Positions 8,791 to 17,311 of a DNA stretch of 64,000 nt are shown in pieces. Within the stretch, counting starts at the first letter, position 1; every line of letters starts with the position of its first letter. This stretch comes from Pirellulaceae bacterium. GTDB lineage: Bacteria; Planctomycetota; Planctomycetia; Pirellulales; Pirellulaceae. Below the pieces are notes generated by a model that worked only from the letters and a program-made list of their open reading frames with translations, ran no database searches and was not told the DNA's origin. Location: positions 1 through 64,000 of the forward strand of contig JANQLU010000152.1 of the NCBI GenBank assembly GCA_028280445.1, read 5' to 3'. Position numbers and translations under genes: made by a program.

Positions 8791-8874
8791 TAGCGGTGAG
8801 AGGACTCGAACCTCCACGGGAATACTCCCACTTGATTTTGAATCAAGCGCGTCTGCCAATTCCGCCACACCGCC
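8791..8874 (-). tRNA. tRNA-Leu(CAA)
   Basis: An 84-nucleotide tRNA read on the minus strand. The anticodon stem is CTTGA/TCAAG around the loop TTCAAAA, giving anticodon CAA (reads UUG). It has the long variable arm expected of tRNA-Leu, the T arm GGAGG-TTCGAGT-CCTCT and the D region TGGCAGACGC. The acceptor stem closes with a G1-U72 wobble in this alignment, and A is the discriminator base. CCA is not encoded. Its 3' half is repeated at 1706-1757, and its 3' end faces the candidate island. Confidence 0.95.
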
Positions 8875-9066
8875 AAATGAATTTTTGTTTGCCGAGTAGG
8901 CATTGCCCGGCTATTCATTGGAGATCAGATTTTAATGGAAAGGTTCGTTGCGGTTCAAGGTGCTTACTTTGAAACTTGCAGGAGTTTCCGGTTTTGAAGG
9001 GTGTTTGGATTGACCTTTAACTTGTGTGAGATTTAGTTCAAGGGACGTGAGGAATGGTTGGGTTGA

Positions 9067-9090
9067 CCGGCCGGTGGGAACCGGCCCTAC
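9067..9090. repeat. Family B repeat, single right arm (B1)
   Basis: One arm of the family B inverted repeat (GGCCGGTGGGAACCGGCCCT followed by AC), without the partner arm. It lies just beyond the 3' end of the FtsX-type permease gene. Confidence 0.85.
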
Positions 9091-9149
9091 GAAGAGATCC
9101 TAGTTTGAAGGTGTGAATTTTTTTAGTTGAGTCCCGTTGGCTGAGCCGA

Positions 9150-12100
9150 CTAGTTGCGCAGCGCACTCAAGATCGGAAGTTTTGAGATCCAACGGGCGGA
9201 GAGCCATGCGGTTATCAAGCCGACCAGCAAAATTGCGGCAAACATTCCCAACAGCTCCAGCCAGGGGAATGACAACCGTGTCAACAGCCAGTGAGGCAAC
9301 GTGACAAAGGCTGCGGCGATCATGCCGATTAACAATCCTCCCAACAACAACAGGCAAGTTTCAATCAATACAAATGTTCCCAATCGATCGCGATCGAAAC
9401 CCATCGCCCGCATCAACGCCAATTCTTGCTTGCGTTCTAAAACACTGCGCGTTTGAACGGCTGCCAAACCAAAAGTGCCCAACAGCAATCCCAACGCACC
9501 GAGCAATTGAAAAGTACTCAAGTACGTGTTTTGAACTGAAAGGAATCCGGCCAACAGTTTTTCAGAAGATTTCAAATCGAGGCCGGTGTCCGACAATTGC
9601 TGTTTGAATAAATCGAGATCTGAATCGCGGGCGTCGTTAGCATCGTCGAGGTTCATTAAAAAATAACGATAACCACTGGCCTGCGGAAAAAGTTTGACAA
9701 AGTGTTTTTCGCTGATCATCAAACTGCCTTGCAAAATCGAGTTGTTCAAAAACCCGACCACTTTAAATTTTGCAGACTCGCCCGAATCAAAATCGACATC
9801 GAACTGGCTGCCCACGGTGTACACTTTGAGACTGTACCAAGCCGTGTTTTTGTCGATCACTACGGGGATCGTATCACCGTCAGTGGATTCCAATAGCCGC
9901 CAGGGATTTTGTTTTTCCAAATCCGATTTGGCGGCTTTACTGGCCCATGAGAATTTTTGAACGTCGTCTTGATCGAAATACTCGACAAATTTTTTCGACA
10001 TGCCCAACACGCGCGGTTGGGTCGATTGATAAGGGTTGTTGCAACTGGCATCTTGTCCCGATTTCAATCGCATGGGCAACACCAGGCTGGATTTTTCAAG
10101 TTCGACACCGAACAGTTTTTCCTGCACGTCGGTGTTATTCAAATCTTCGAAGATTGGCTGTTCGGTCGTTGCCACCCATTGAAATCCGGCAGTACCAGTG
10201 ACTGACGGAGACAATCGAAATGCGCTAATGGCAATGATCAGAAAACTGGCAGCAGCAACCAATCCGATGGTCAAAACACTCCGTAACGGATTTCTCGCCA
10301 AGGCTTGCATGGCAAATTTGTTCAAACCGTGCTGATGGTTGGTGTTCGTTTTTTTATGGCCAAATTGGTTCCACACCCACACCAGCATAGCGGCGAGCAT
10401 AAAAAATCCTCCGCCGAGAAAGGCGCCTGCTTGGGATTCTCCACCAAGTTGTGTCGCCACACCCGCCAAAACGACGGCCAGTATAAACATTGCGATGGCA
10501 ATGATTTTCGATCGGTTTCCGGTTTGTCTGACCGCGGTTGGATCTGTTTCGAGTTTGCCCGACAACAAACTGCGAATCGATTGTTTTCGCGTCCGCCAAA
10601 CTGAAAAAGTGATCGTCATCAAACAGACGATTGTTCCGGCAACAGCGCCGATCAACAGGCTAAGCCAGCCAAGATGCAATTCGATAAACGGTGTCGAAAT
10701 CGCACCGACCCACCAAGTGCGCAGTCCCAGAATCATTAAAGCGGCATAACCCACGCCCAACGCGACACCGAGCACGGCGCCCAACGCTGAAACCAGAACC
10801 ATTTCGAGCGTCCAAATTTTGGTAATCAATCCGTCACTAATTCCAACGGCAGCCAGAATTCCAATTTGATTCGCACGTTGTTGCAAACTGAGTCGAAACA
10901 AAATCGAAACGAGGATCAAAGCTGCAACGATCACAAACATGCTAAGCGACAAAAACAAGACATCAAACGGCGTGGTGCCGGACGAAGCCTTGAGGCCTTG
11001 ACGTTTGATCGCGATCAGTTCAAAACCTAGCGAATGTTCTGCGTTGGAGACGGCGTTGGAAACAATTTTTCGAATCGTTGATTCGTCACGACCTTCCTTG
11101 GGTACGCGAAACGAAGTTGTGCTGCCAAATCGGCTGGCCCAATGCTTTCGACCGGTTGCCAGACAGACAAAAGCTTTGGGTGTTGTTCGATAAGATTTCC
11201 AGTACAGGTCGTCTTCTTTTTCGATTCCAGGTGTTTCAAAGGGCAAATCCCATTGGTCAACTGATTCGGCATCTGTCAGTCCCGGGACATACGGCGTCAA
11301 AAACGGATCATTAGCCAGCGTCGGCGGCGCAGAAAACGGTGTGGGTTGGTCATCGCTGATCTCCTCTTTGGGTGGCTCGATTTTCGCGATATCAACCAGT
11401 TTGAGTTTGATCGACGTTTCAACTTCGTCGCCGTCGGTGGTTTCGGGTTCAAAGTAGATCACTTCGATTTCGTCACCGATTTTGGCATCCAGTTTTTCGG
11501 CCGTCCAACTGTTCAACACGATTTCGTTTTCGCGAATCGGTTGGATTGGTTTACCACTGACCGCCGACACCGGCGCGAAGTCGTCGTTGAAATCAATGGC
11601 AGTGATCATCGAAAACGGGATCGGCCGTCGTTTGTTGTTCTCGGAAACGACGGACATGCGATTCGCGAGGTAGGTCATGACCGGTTGGGCTTTAGGCAAC
11701 GCTGACTGAATCACCTCGGCCATCGGGTCCGACATGATCATTTGGTCTGACGAAACGGAAAAATAATCGAAGATAGTTTCGTTTTCGAATTTTTGGGTGA
11801 CTTGCTGGATACGGAGATCAAAATCTCCCAACGATGGTTTGATCGATTTGGCAAGTGACGCACTGATTTCTGGCGTCGGCGGGTTTTGCGAGTTCTTACT
11901 GGAAATGAAAACAGCGTTGACCTGTTGGCTATCCGATTTGTTTTCGGTTTGGTTAGCGTACAAAACCTCCTGCAGTTGAGCGAGTGAAAGGTATGCGTTT
12001 CGCGGCGGTAGTTGCGACGGGTGCATGGACAGCCGACCGAGCCCGTGATCGTCAATAATGGCAACGACTTTTAATTCGCCGATAAATTCCGCCAACTCTT

Positions 12101-12650
12101 CTTTTTTGCCCAATGCACTTTCACTGGGCACGCGACCTTGGAGCGGCAAGCGAACACCGATTTCGATTGGTTTGTTTTCATCGATGCTGCCGATACCCAG
12201 AGAGTCAGCCAATGTTCGATTGATGACGATTTCGTCTTCGTCGATTTTGGGAGTCTCCAGATGTCGGGTTGCGTCGAGTTTCCAAAAATCTTCGTGGCAA
12301 CCAAAAATGGAAACCGCGACCGCTTGAACTTTATCGTCACCGTCTCCCAGTTCGGCCGAACTGTTGGGCAACATGATGGCGGGGACGGCAAGGTCATAGT
12401 TTTTTTGAAACGCCTCGGTCGCAGCGATTTCTGCGGCTAATTGTTCGCGAAAATATGATTGAGCCAGCAAAACCTCATCAACATCAGCAAGTCGATCCAA
12501 GGTCAATTGTTTGAGGCTGCCTCGCATCGAGTCGCCGACAATCAGGGCCCCAGTAAGTACGGCGGTGGCTGCGGCAACACCCAGAGCGATCGTCAGGTTT
12601 GATCGCCAAAAATGGATAAAGCTTTGCGTCGCGATTTTGGTTAGATTCAT
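9150..12650 (-). CDS. FtsX-family ABC transporter permease
   Basis: A 1166-residue membrane protein. There is an N-terminal transmembrane helix (about 18-40) followed by a large extracytoplasmic domain, a central FtsX module (around 555-720, with RANQIGILAAVGIS), two further helices, a second periplasmic domain, and a C-terminal FtsX module (around 1040-1160, with ERKQELALMRAMGFDRDRL). The conserved cytoplasmic loop ending in alanine-valine or methionine-glycine is typical of MacB/LolE-like permeases that drive lipoprotein, lipid or peptide movement by mechanotransmission. The ATPase gene ends 8 bases upstream and its stop overlaps the ribosome site GTGAGGT, so the two are cotranscribed. The substrate is unknown. 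Confidence 0.9.
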   Translation of the reverse strand: MNLTKIATQSFIHFWRSNLTIALGVAAATAVLTGALIVGDSMRGSLKQLTLDRLADVDEVLLAQSYFREQLAAEIAATEAFQKNYDLAVPAIMLPNSSAELGDGDDKVQAVAVSIFGCHEDFWKLDATRHLETPKIDEDEIVINRTLADSLGIGSIDENKPIEIGVRLPLQGRVPSESALGKKEELAEFIGELKVVAIIDDHGLGRLSMHPSQLPPRNAYLSLAQLQEVLYANQTENKSDSQQVNAVFISSKNSQNPPTPEISASLAKSIKPSLGDFDLRIQQVTQKFENETIFDYFSVSSDQMIMSDPMAEVIQSALPKAQPVMTYLANRMSVVSENNKRRPIPFSMITAIDFNDDFAPVSAVSGKPIQPIRENEIVLNSWTAEKLDAKIGDEIEVIYFEPETTDGDEVETSIKLKLVDIAKIEPPKEEISDDQPTPFSAPPTLANDPFLTPYVPGLTDAESVDQWDLPFETPGIEKEDDLYWKSYRTTPKAFVCLATGRKHWASRFGSTTSFRVPKEGRDESTIRKIVSNAVSNAEHSLGFELIAIKRQGLKASSGTTPFDVLFLSLSMFVIVAALILVSILFRLSLQQRANQIGILAAVGISDGLITKIWTLEMVLVSALGAVLGVALGVGYAALMILGLRTWWVGAISTPFIELHLGWLSLLIGAVAGTIVCLMTITFSVWRTRKQSIRSLLSGKLETDPTAVRQTGNRSKIIAIAMFILAVVLAGVATQLGGESQAGAFLGGGFFMLAAMLVWVWNQFGHKKTNTNHQHGLNKFAMQALARNPLRSVLTIGLVAAASFLIIAISAFRLSPSVTGTAGFQWVATTEQPIFEDLNNTDVQEKLFGVELEKSSLVLPMRLKSGQDASCNNPYQSTQPRVLGMSKKFVEYFDQDDVQKFSWASKAAKSDLEKQNPWRLLESTDGDTIPVVIDKNTAWYSLKVYTVGSQFDVDFDSGESAKFKVVGFLNNSILQGSLMISEKHFVKLFPQASGYRYFLMNLDDANDARDSDLDLFKQQLSDTGLDLKSSEKLLAGFLSVQNTYLSTFQLLGALGLLLGTFGLAAVQTRSVLERKQELALMRAMGFDRDRLGTFVLIETCLLLLGGLLIGMIAAAFVTLPHWLLTRLSFPWLELLGMFAAILLVGLITAWLSARWISKLPILSALRN

Positions 12651-12657
12651 CGTGACC

Positions 12658-13359
12658 TCACTTGCCGGTTGCTGTCGCTGTTGAATTGGAATCCATCAAT
12701 TTTCCGTGATCGAGCCTTTTCGCATTGTCGAATCGTTGAGCCAACTCGTTGCTGTGGGTGACGCAAATCAGCATCGCCGATTCATTTTTTTGCATTTGTA
12801 TCAACAGTGTTCCGATTTGTTCTGCTGTATCCTGATCCAGATTTCCGGTGGGTTCATCGGCCAGCACCAGAACCGGGTTCAAGATCAACGCGCGGGCAAC
12901 AGCAACACGTTGTCGTTCGCCACCGGACATTTCATGCGGGCGATGGTTTTCACGCTCGGTTAATCCTGCATTTTTGAGCAATAGTTTGGCTCGGTCGACT
13001 TGTTCGCTCGTTGCCCGGCCGCGCGCCAAACAGGGCACCAGTACATTTTCGATCGCGGACAATTGCGGCAGCAAATAATGTTCTTGAAAGACAAAGCCGA
13101 TTTTTTCATTGCGAAATGCCGCCAGTTCTTTGGGAACCAGCGCGAAAGGATTAATGCCATCCAACTCAACGGTGCCCGCCGTTGGTGTGTCCAGCGTCCC
13201 GATGATATGTAGCAAAGTACTTTTCCCACAACCGCTCGGCCCGACAATTGACAGGTTTTCGCCCGAGTTCAAGGAAAACGCGACTTCGGTCAAAACGCGG
13301 AGCGGCTCGGCCGGTGTAGGAAATTCTTTGGAAAGTTTTTCAACACTGAGTTTTGTCAT
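12658..13359 (-). CDS. ABC transporter ATP-binding protein, LolD/MacB type
   Basis: A 233-residue ATPase. Walker A is GPSGCGKST (near residue 38), the Q-loop is FVFQEHYLLP, the signature is MSGGERQRVAVARAL, and Walker B is VLVLADEPTGNLD followed by the H-loop ICVTHS. The overall pattern, including PTGNLD, is that of the LolD/MacB/FtsE clade that pairs with FtsX-fold permeases. It is the first gene of a two-gene operon with the permease. The C-terminal tail is Ser/Thr/Ala-rich. Confidence 0.95.
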   Translation of the reverse strand: MTKLSVEKLSKEFPTPAEPLRVLTEVAFSLNSGENLSIVGPSGCGKSTLLHIIGTLDTPTAGTVELDGINPFALVPKELAAFRNEKIGFVFQEHYLLPQLSAIENVLVPCLARGRATSEQVDRAKLLLKNAGLTERENHRPHEMSGGERQRVAVARALILNPVLVLADEPTGNLDQDTAEQIGTLLIQMQKNESAMLICVTHSNELAQRFDNAKRLDHGKLMDSNSTATATGK

Positions 13360-13429
13360 ATTTTGCAGGCCCTGTTTATTTGCTGCCGACAGATCATTTT
13401 TAACATATCAGTTTTGACACTCAACTAAG

Positions 13430-13485
13430 TAGGGTCGGTTCCTACCGGCCGTTCTGTCTGATTGGCCGGTGGGAACCGGCCCTAC
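13430..13485. repeat. Family B repeat, full copy B2
   Basis: Left arm GTAGGGTCGGTTCCTACCGG and right arm GGCCGGTGGGAACCGGCCCT-AC around a short loop. The two arms differ by two transitions. The same unit recurs 207 bases downstream as B3. Confidence 0.9.
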
Positions 13486-13492
13486 TTAGTTT

Positions 13493-13527
13493 GGTCCCTC
13501 GCTTACGCTTCGGGTTTTGATTTTTTT
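13493..13527. repeat. Family C repeat, half copy after B2
   Basis: Right arm only of family C: GGTCCCTCGCTTACGCTTCG, then GGTTTTGA and a run of T. It follows B2 with the linker TTAGTTT, which also follows B3. Confidence 0.85.
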
Positions 13528-13558
13528 ACTGACGAGAATTTTCATCAATTACTTCGGA

Positions 13559-13628
13559 TCTTACGAGCACGCCGCGCGAGCGAGTGGTTTTGTGCGGTCG
13601 AACCACTCGCTGGCGCTTCGTGCTTGTA
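13559..13628. repeat. Family D palindromic repeat, copy D1
   Basis: Inverted arms of the form CTTACGAGCACG...CGAGCGAGTGGTTTTG and CGAACCACTCGCTGGCGCTT...CGTGCTTGTA. The arms are nested, and the inner hairpin is formed by CGAGTGGTT and AACCACTCG. Confidence 0.88.
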
Positions 13629-13636
13629 TCAGTGAG

Positions 13637-13692
13637 TATGGCCGGTTCCTACCGACCGATTTGTCTGATTGGCCGGTGGGAACCGGCCCTAC
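13637..13692. repeat. Family B repeat, full copy B3
   Basis: Left arm TGGCCGGTTCCTACCGACCG, loop ATTTGTCTGATT, right arm GGCCGGTGGGAACCGGCCCT-AC. The loop differs only slightly from that of B2, so B2 and B3 look like a duplication of one unit. Confidence 0.88.
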
Positions 13693-13698
13693 TTAGTT

Positions 13699-13734
13699 TG
13701 ATCCCTCGCTCACGCTTCAGGTTATGATTTTTTT
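13699..13734. repeat. Family C repeat, half copy after B3
   Basis: ATCCCTCGCTCACGCTTCAG followed by GTTATGA and a T-run. It is the counterpart of 13493-13527 and repeats the B-then-half-C arrangement. Confidence 0.85.
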
Positions 13735-13752
13735 CGCGGTGACACTTGATCA

Positions 13753-14697
13753 CTAACGACCGACCTTTGCTTTTTGGTTGGCTAACAATGCCAATGAGCC
13801 TAACCCGTAAAAAGTGTATTCAACATCGGCAACTTCGTCCCACTCAGCTGCCCGGAACCCGCCTGCAGGCATCTGTTGCCGAAGAACGAATTGTTCGGCG
13901 GCGTCACAATTGATTTCTCCCAGGGCGTCAAAGTCGGACAATGTCAGCATTCCCGTAAACGTGCTGAGAACATCTGCGATCGGCATTCGTGTGTTGGCTC
14001 TCATCCCCCCTTCGTCGGTTTGCATATCAATCAAAAAATCGATCACGCCGTCGCGAACATAATCTGAAACTTGCCCCAGAATTCGCAGTGTGGCGACTCC
14101 GGCGGCTGTCGGATTCGTTCCCGCCCGTTTGCTAAGTTTGATTTCGCGAAAACCTCCCTCTTCGTCTTCTCGTGAAAGCAGGAATGCAACAATTTGCTCA
14201 GGGTTTTTGATCGGACGTTCAATAAGTTGGAGGCAGAGTACGATCAGAAAAGTATGGTACGTACTCCCTGCCCTGCCCTCGATCGCTTTGGCGAATCCAC
14301 CATCGTCGCGTCGTAGCGAATCAAAAAATTTAGCCACTTCGTCCTGCCAATTTTCACCCGCGTCTGCATAGACATCGATATTGGCGGAAACTTTCAAAAG
14401 TCCCGCCGCGTAAATCAAAGAAAAAAAATCGACGATGGTTTCGTGGCGACTCAATCTTGATTTGAGAAAATCTGCAGCACGTTCGGCAACCGAACCATAA
14501 AGTTCTCCGAGGATCGAAAGTGCTCGCAGGGCGAAACCAGTGTAGTACAAATCACTGGCTCCCTGCTTGCCTCCAAAACCACCATCAGGTTGTTGTGCTG
14601 CCAACAGAAACGATTTGTTGGCTTCACGGGTTTCTTCAGGCAACCGCCCGATCCCTTCGGCCAAGCGGATCGTCATTTCCTGAAGGTATTGCGACAT
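13753..14697 (-). CDS. Prenyltransferase beta-subunit / terpene-cyclase-like repeat protein
   Basis: A 314-residue alpha/alpha-barrel protein made of repeats with the QQPDGGFGG signature, closest in pattern to protein geranylgeranyltransferase beta subunits. Aligning by eye to eukaryotic Rab GGTase, the zinc-binding Asp is kept (ADVLSTFTGML), but the zinc Cys in the same motif is Thr. The zinc His of the DxxHT motif is Tyr (DVEYTFYGLGSLALL). The canonical zinc site therefore appears to be lost. Function could be a scaffold, a non-canonical prenyl- or terpene-binding protein, or a divergent enzyme. It lies a few genes from a polyprenyl synthetase and a squalene-hopene cyclase on the same strand, which shares the same fold. 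No signal peptide. Confidence 0.8.
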   Translation of the reverse strand: MSQYLQEMTIRLAEGIGRLPEETREANKSFLLAAQQPDGGFGGKQGASDLYYTGFALRALSILGELYGSVAERAADFLKSRLSRHETIVDFFSLIYAAGLLKVSANIDVYADAGENWQDEVAKFFDSLRRDDGGFAKAIEGRAGSTYHTFLIVLCLQLIERPIKNPEQIVAFLLSREDEEGGFREIKLSKRAGTNPTAAGVATLRILGQVSDYVRDGVIDFLIDMQTDEGGMRANTRMPIADVLSTFTGMLTLSDFDALGEINCDAAEQFVLRQQMPAGGFRAAEWDEVADVEYTFYGLGSLALLANQKAKVGR

Positions 14698-14738
14698 TGG
14701 TGAAAGTACAGTTGGGAATGGATAAAGGTGTTATTTAA

Positions 14739-14826
14739 TCGTAAGCGCGACGCGTGAGCGAGGGACCAGAAACCATGTGATTTACTGTGAAACGTCGTCC
14801 CTCGCTCACGCTTCGGGTTGCGATTT
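14739..14826. repeat. Family C palindromic repeat, full copy C1
   Basis: Left arm GACGCGTGAGCGAGGGAC and right arm GTCCCTCGCTCACGCTTCGG followed by GTTGCGATTT, with a loop of about 30 bases. It sits between the thioesterase gene and the prenyltransferase-like gene. Confidence 0.9.
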
Positions 14827-14847
14827 AGGACAACTGAACCGGCTGGA

Positions 14848-15270
14848 TCATTCGCCTACATGCGGTTCAAGCATTTTCCGCAATTCGTCCGGAATCTCAA
14901 CCGAAGTCAGCGAGCGATCTTCACTCACTAAGCAACAGACGGTTGTGATTTCGCCTTGTGCAACGGTTTCAGCATCGCGTCGAAAATCAAAACGAAACGT
15001 CAGGCTTTTTGTGCCGATCTTCACAATGGAAACTTCGACCTCGATGATTTGCTCAAACCTGATGGCAACTTTGTAATCGCACTTTGCACTCACTCGGGGC
15101 CAGCTGATCGTTTGGTCGCCAGAACGATGAACGACGCTGGTTCCCAACGAACGCCAAAATTCATGTTCGGCTTGTTCCATGTAGGCAAAGAACACCGAGA
15201 AGTGAACAATGCCCGCCGCGTCCGTATCTCGGAACTCAACTCGTCGTGAATGTCGAAATGTCTTGCTCAT
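14848..15270 (-). CDS. Acyl-CoA thioesterase, YbgC/FadM (4HBT) family
   Basis: A 140-residue hot-dog-fold protein. The N-terminus reads HSRRVEFRDTDAAGIVHFSV, containing the DTDAxGxVHFxxYF motif with the catalytic Asp of YbgC-like 4-hydroxybenzoyl-CoA thioesterases. The length is normal for the family. Such enzymes hydrolyse short- to medium-chain acyl-CoA or acyl-ACP thioesters; the substrate is not predictable. It is separated from rpsR upstream by a clear terminator (15294-15321), so it probably has its own promoter. Confidence 0.9.
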   Translation of the reverse strand: MSKTFRHSRRVEFRDTDAAGIVHFSVFFAYMEQAEHEFWRSLGTSVVHRSGDQTISWPRVSAKCDYKVAIRFEQIIEVEVSIVKIGTKSLTFRFDFRRDAETVAQGEITTVCCLVSEDRSLTSVEIPDELRKMLEPHVGE

Positions 15271-15293
15271 TTTTCAGTAGGCGAGTTCAAGCC

Positions 15294-15321
15294 AAAATAA
15301 AAGCCTGTCGATTCGACAGGC
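15294..15321 (-). terminator. Rho-independent terminator after rpsR
   Basis: On the minus strand the hairpin GCCTGTCGAATCGACAGGC (15303-15321), nearly all stem, is followed by TTTTATTTTG. It lies about 40 bases past the rpsR stop codon and ends minus-strand transcription before the thioesterase gene. Confidence 0.9.
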
Positions 15322-15362
15322 CAAGTGTTTCAACGTAGATCGCGTGTCTTATTCGCTTTCTC

Positions 15363-15620
15363 TTATTCGCCTTCGTAAGGCATCAGAGCCATAAAGCGAG
15401 CGCGTTTAATCGCTTGGGTAACACAATGTTGACTGACAGCGGTGCAGCCCGATTTTCGTCGACCGACAATTCGACCGTGTCGATTGACGAATTTTTTCAA
15501 GAATTCAACGTCTTTGTAATCAACGTACATGGGACGTGGGCGTTCGCCATCAACATACAGCGGATCGCGTTTTGGTGTTTTTGCTTTCGCCTTGGTTCGG
15601 CGACGTCGTGCAATTGCCAT
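15363..15620 (-). CDS. rpsR: Small ribosomal subunit protein bS18
   Basis: An 85-residue basic protein with the bS18 core: DYKDVEFLKKFVNRHGRI, then GRRKSGCTAVSQHCVTQAIK and RARFMALMPY. It binds 16S rRNA together with bS6. The N-terminal extension MAIARRRRTKAKAKTPKR is Arg/Lys-rich. No rpsF or rplI neighbour is present, so it stands outside the usual bS6-bS18-bL9 operon. A strong terminator follows. Confidence 0.97.
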   Translation of the reverse strand: MAIARRRRTKAKAKTPKRDPLYVDGERPRPMYVDYKDVEFLKKFVNRHGRIVGRRKSGCTAVSQHCVTQAIKRARFMALMPYEGE

Positions 15621-15697
15621 TTTCTACTGCTATTTCAAATATCTGTGAATTTTGCGCAAGTGGATCATTATCCAAAATTCAAGCTTGCCCGCAAGGC

Positions 15698-17311
15698 TTA
15701 AAATGCCTCGTTTTTTGGCGGGAAAAACCTGTCCAGGACTTTTTCGCCAGGCGGTTTGGTGATCAACGAAACGCCCACTGTCGCAATCGCGGCCGCCAGA
15801 AAAGTTGCCACAACTGCCATGATTTCCAATTCCCGGTTAGCCCCCAAAGGAATTTTGATCGTGTAGTCTCGAACAGCACCGAATTTCGAATCCTGGAAAA
15901 AATAAATCCACGATCCAGCCGCGGCCAAAATTCCAGCCGCGGCACCGGCAGCCGTCAGGCGACGCCAATACAAAGCGGCAAAAATCAATGGAAACAGCGA
16001 GGCGTATCCAGTGAAACACCAGACTGCCATGGCGAACACCGAACGATACCCTTGCAGACTCAATATGTAGGTCACACCGACAATGGCGACGATGAATCCA
16101 CGTGTCATCCAGACTTGTTGGCGATCGGAAAAACGTTTCTTGCCCGCGTAATGGGTCACGATATCATTGTTGAAAATGGTCCCCACGCATAAAAACTGGC
16201 TGTCTAACGAAGACATGATTGCCGCCAGAATTCCCGCCGCTAAAAACCCTCCCAACAACGGATTGGTTAGCGACCTGACCATAAATGGCAGTACAGCGTT
16301 TTGATTGGATTGGACGGCCGGTGGGATTTGAATCAAACCCGTTGTCGCCCAGACACCCAACAAAACGCAGGGAACCCAAACAATCATGATGAAAATCGGA
16401 TGGCACACGACTGGCAATTTGAAAGTTTTGGCTGATTTGGCGGTCAACCAATGTTGGAACAGATGGGGAAACATTCCCACGGACAACGGAATCAACATGT
16501 AAGTGATGAATTTGGTATGACTCATGTTGGAGCGCGTTGATTTGTTATTGGGAATGGACTCTGCAATGACCTGTAAGTTTGCAATCAACGAATTTTGTTT
16601 GCCAAGTTTGAAAGCGATGACACAGAACGCTACCAAACCCAACACCATAAACACAATGGTTTGAAATCCATTGGCCCAAGCCGTTCCACGCATGCCACCA
16701 AAAAACACATAGATCAAAACGACCAGGCAGATTCCCAAGGAACCGAGCCAGGGCGGGACTCCACCATGCGAGGTTGGATTGACCTGGTCCGTTCCCGGCA
16801 AGTACGAGGGAAACAGATTCGGAAACGCACCCGCGGTTAAATTTTGAATCGTGACCCCCGACGCCATCACGCCGATGAGCAAATAAGGAATGATCAAGCC
16901 GACAAGAATTGGAAACAGCAACAATCCAATCCAGTCGTTTTGCAATCGATCGCGGAAAAATTCGATTTGCGTTGAATAGCCGTTTTGCCGGCCCAATTTC
17001 CAAAGCTTGACACCGATCACAAAAAAGCAAAGCGAGTGGACGATTCCGCTGGCTGATGCCAACATTCCGTATACGCCGATGCCTTGTTTGAAAGATTCAC
17101 CTGACGAACCGACCAGTGCAAAAGCGGTCATGGTGGTGCCAAACAGGCTGAGCAGCAGCAAAACCGGTCCAATCGAATGACTGGCCAGTTGATAATCTTT
17201 CTTCGTTCCGCGAAACAGTCGGCTGGCAAAAAAGCCGAGCAACAGCAGCAGACCCAAATAGGTGACGATGACAACCAGTTGCGTTTTGCCGGCTGGAAAT
17301 TCATTAGGCAT
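15698..17311 (-). CDS. Sodium:solute symporter (SSS family)
   Basis: A 537-residue integral membrane protein with about 13 hydrophobic segments. It has the SSS signatures GTTMTAFALVGSSGESFKQG near helix 2 and GGMRGTAWANGFQTIVFMVL in the middle, and ILAAIMSSLDSQFLCVGTIF where the sodium-site serines fall. The layout resembles PanF-like or uncharacterised planctomycete symporters that import organic anions, sugars or amino acids with Na+. Its start overlaps the stop of the small upstream membrane protein by one base (TAATG), so the two are translationally coupled. The substrate is unknown. Confidence 0.93.
   Translation of the reverse strand: MPNEFPAGKTQLVVIVTYLGLLLLLGFFASRLFRGTKKDYQLASHSIGPVLLLLSLFGTTMTAFALVGSSGESFKQGIGVYGMLASASGIVHSLCFFVIGVKLWKLGRQNGYSTQIEFFRDRLQNDWIGLLLFPILVGLIIPYLLIGVMASGVTIQNLTAGAFPNLFPSYLPGTDQVNPTSHGGVPPWLGSLGICLVVLIYVFFGGMRGTAWANGFQTIVFMVLGLVAFCVIAFKLGKQNSLIANLQVIAESIPNNKSTRSNMSHTKFITYMLIPLSVGMFPHLFQHWLTAKSAKTFKLPVVCHPIFIMIVWVPCVLLGVWATTGLIQIPPAVQSNQNAVLPFMVRSLTNPLLGGFLAAGILAAIMSSLDSQFLCVGTIFNNDIVTHYAGKKRFSDRQQVWMTRGFIVAIVGVTYILSLQGYRSVFAMAVWCFTGYASLFPLIFAALYWRRLTAAGAAAGILAAAGSWIYFFQDSKFGAVRDYTIKIPLGANRELEIMAVVATFLAAAIATVGVSLITKPPGEKVLDRFFPPKNEAF

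Larger units (their letters stand above)
1706..8874. mobile_element. Candidate genomic island inserted at tRNA-Leu(CAA)
   Basis: The segment is bounded by a 52-base direct repeat (49/52 identical). On the right is the intact tRNA-Leu whose 3' end faces inward; on the left is the truncated 3'-half copy. Inside are a sulfotransferase, an orphan class II synthetase-like protein and a very large secreted haem protein. Base composition differs inside it: two hand-counted 60-base lines in the sulfotransferase gave 24 and 14 G+C, against 36 in a line of the giant gene. No integrase, excisionase or transfer gene is recognisable. It may be a decayed or integrase-less element, or a simple tRNA duplication with rearrangement. 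Confidence 0.5.
13360..13752. other. Repeat-filled intergenic region
   Basis: Almost the whole spacer is made of repeat elements in the order B, half C, D, B, half C (13430-13734). No gene was found. It lies 3' of the prenyltransferase-like gene and 5' of the ABC ATPase gene, so the ATPase promoter must lie in or between the repeats. Confidence 0.85.

Noticed and set aside
1706..8874. Integrase or recombinase inside the candidate island
   Set aside because: None of the frames shows tyrosine or serine recombinase motifs, so the element type cannot be confirmed.
8661..8918. Minus-strand frame across the intact tRNA-Leu
   Set aside because: It overlaps the tRNA and has no recognisable protein content.
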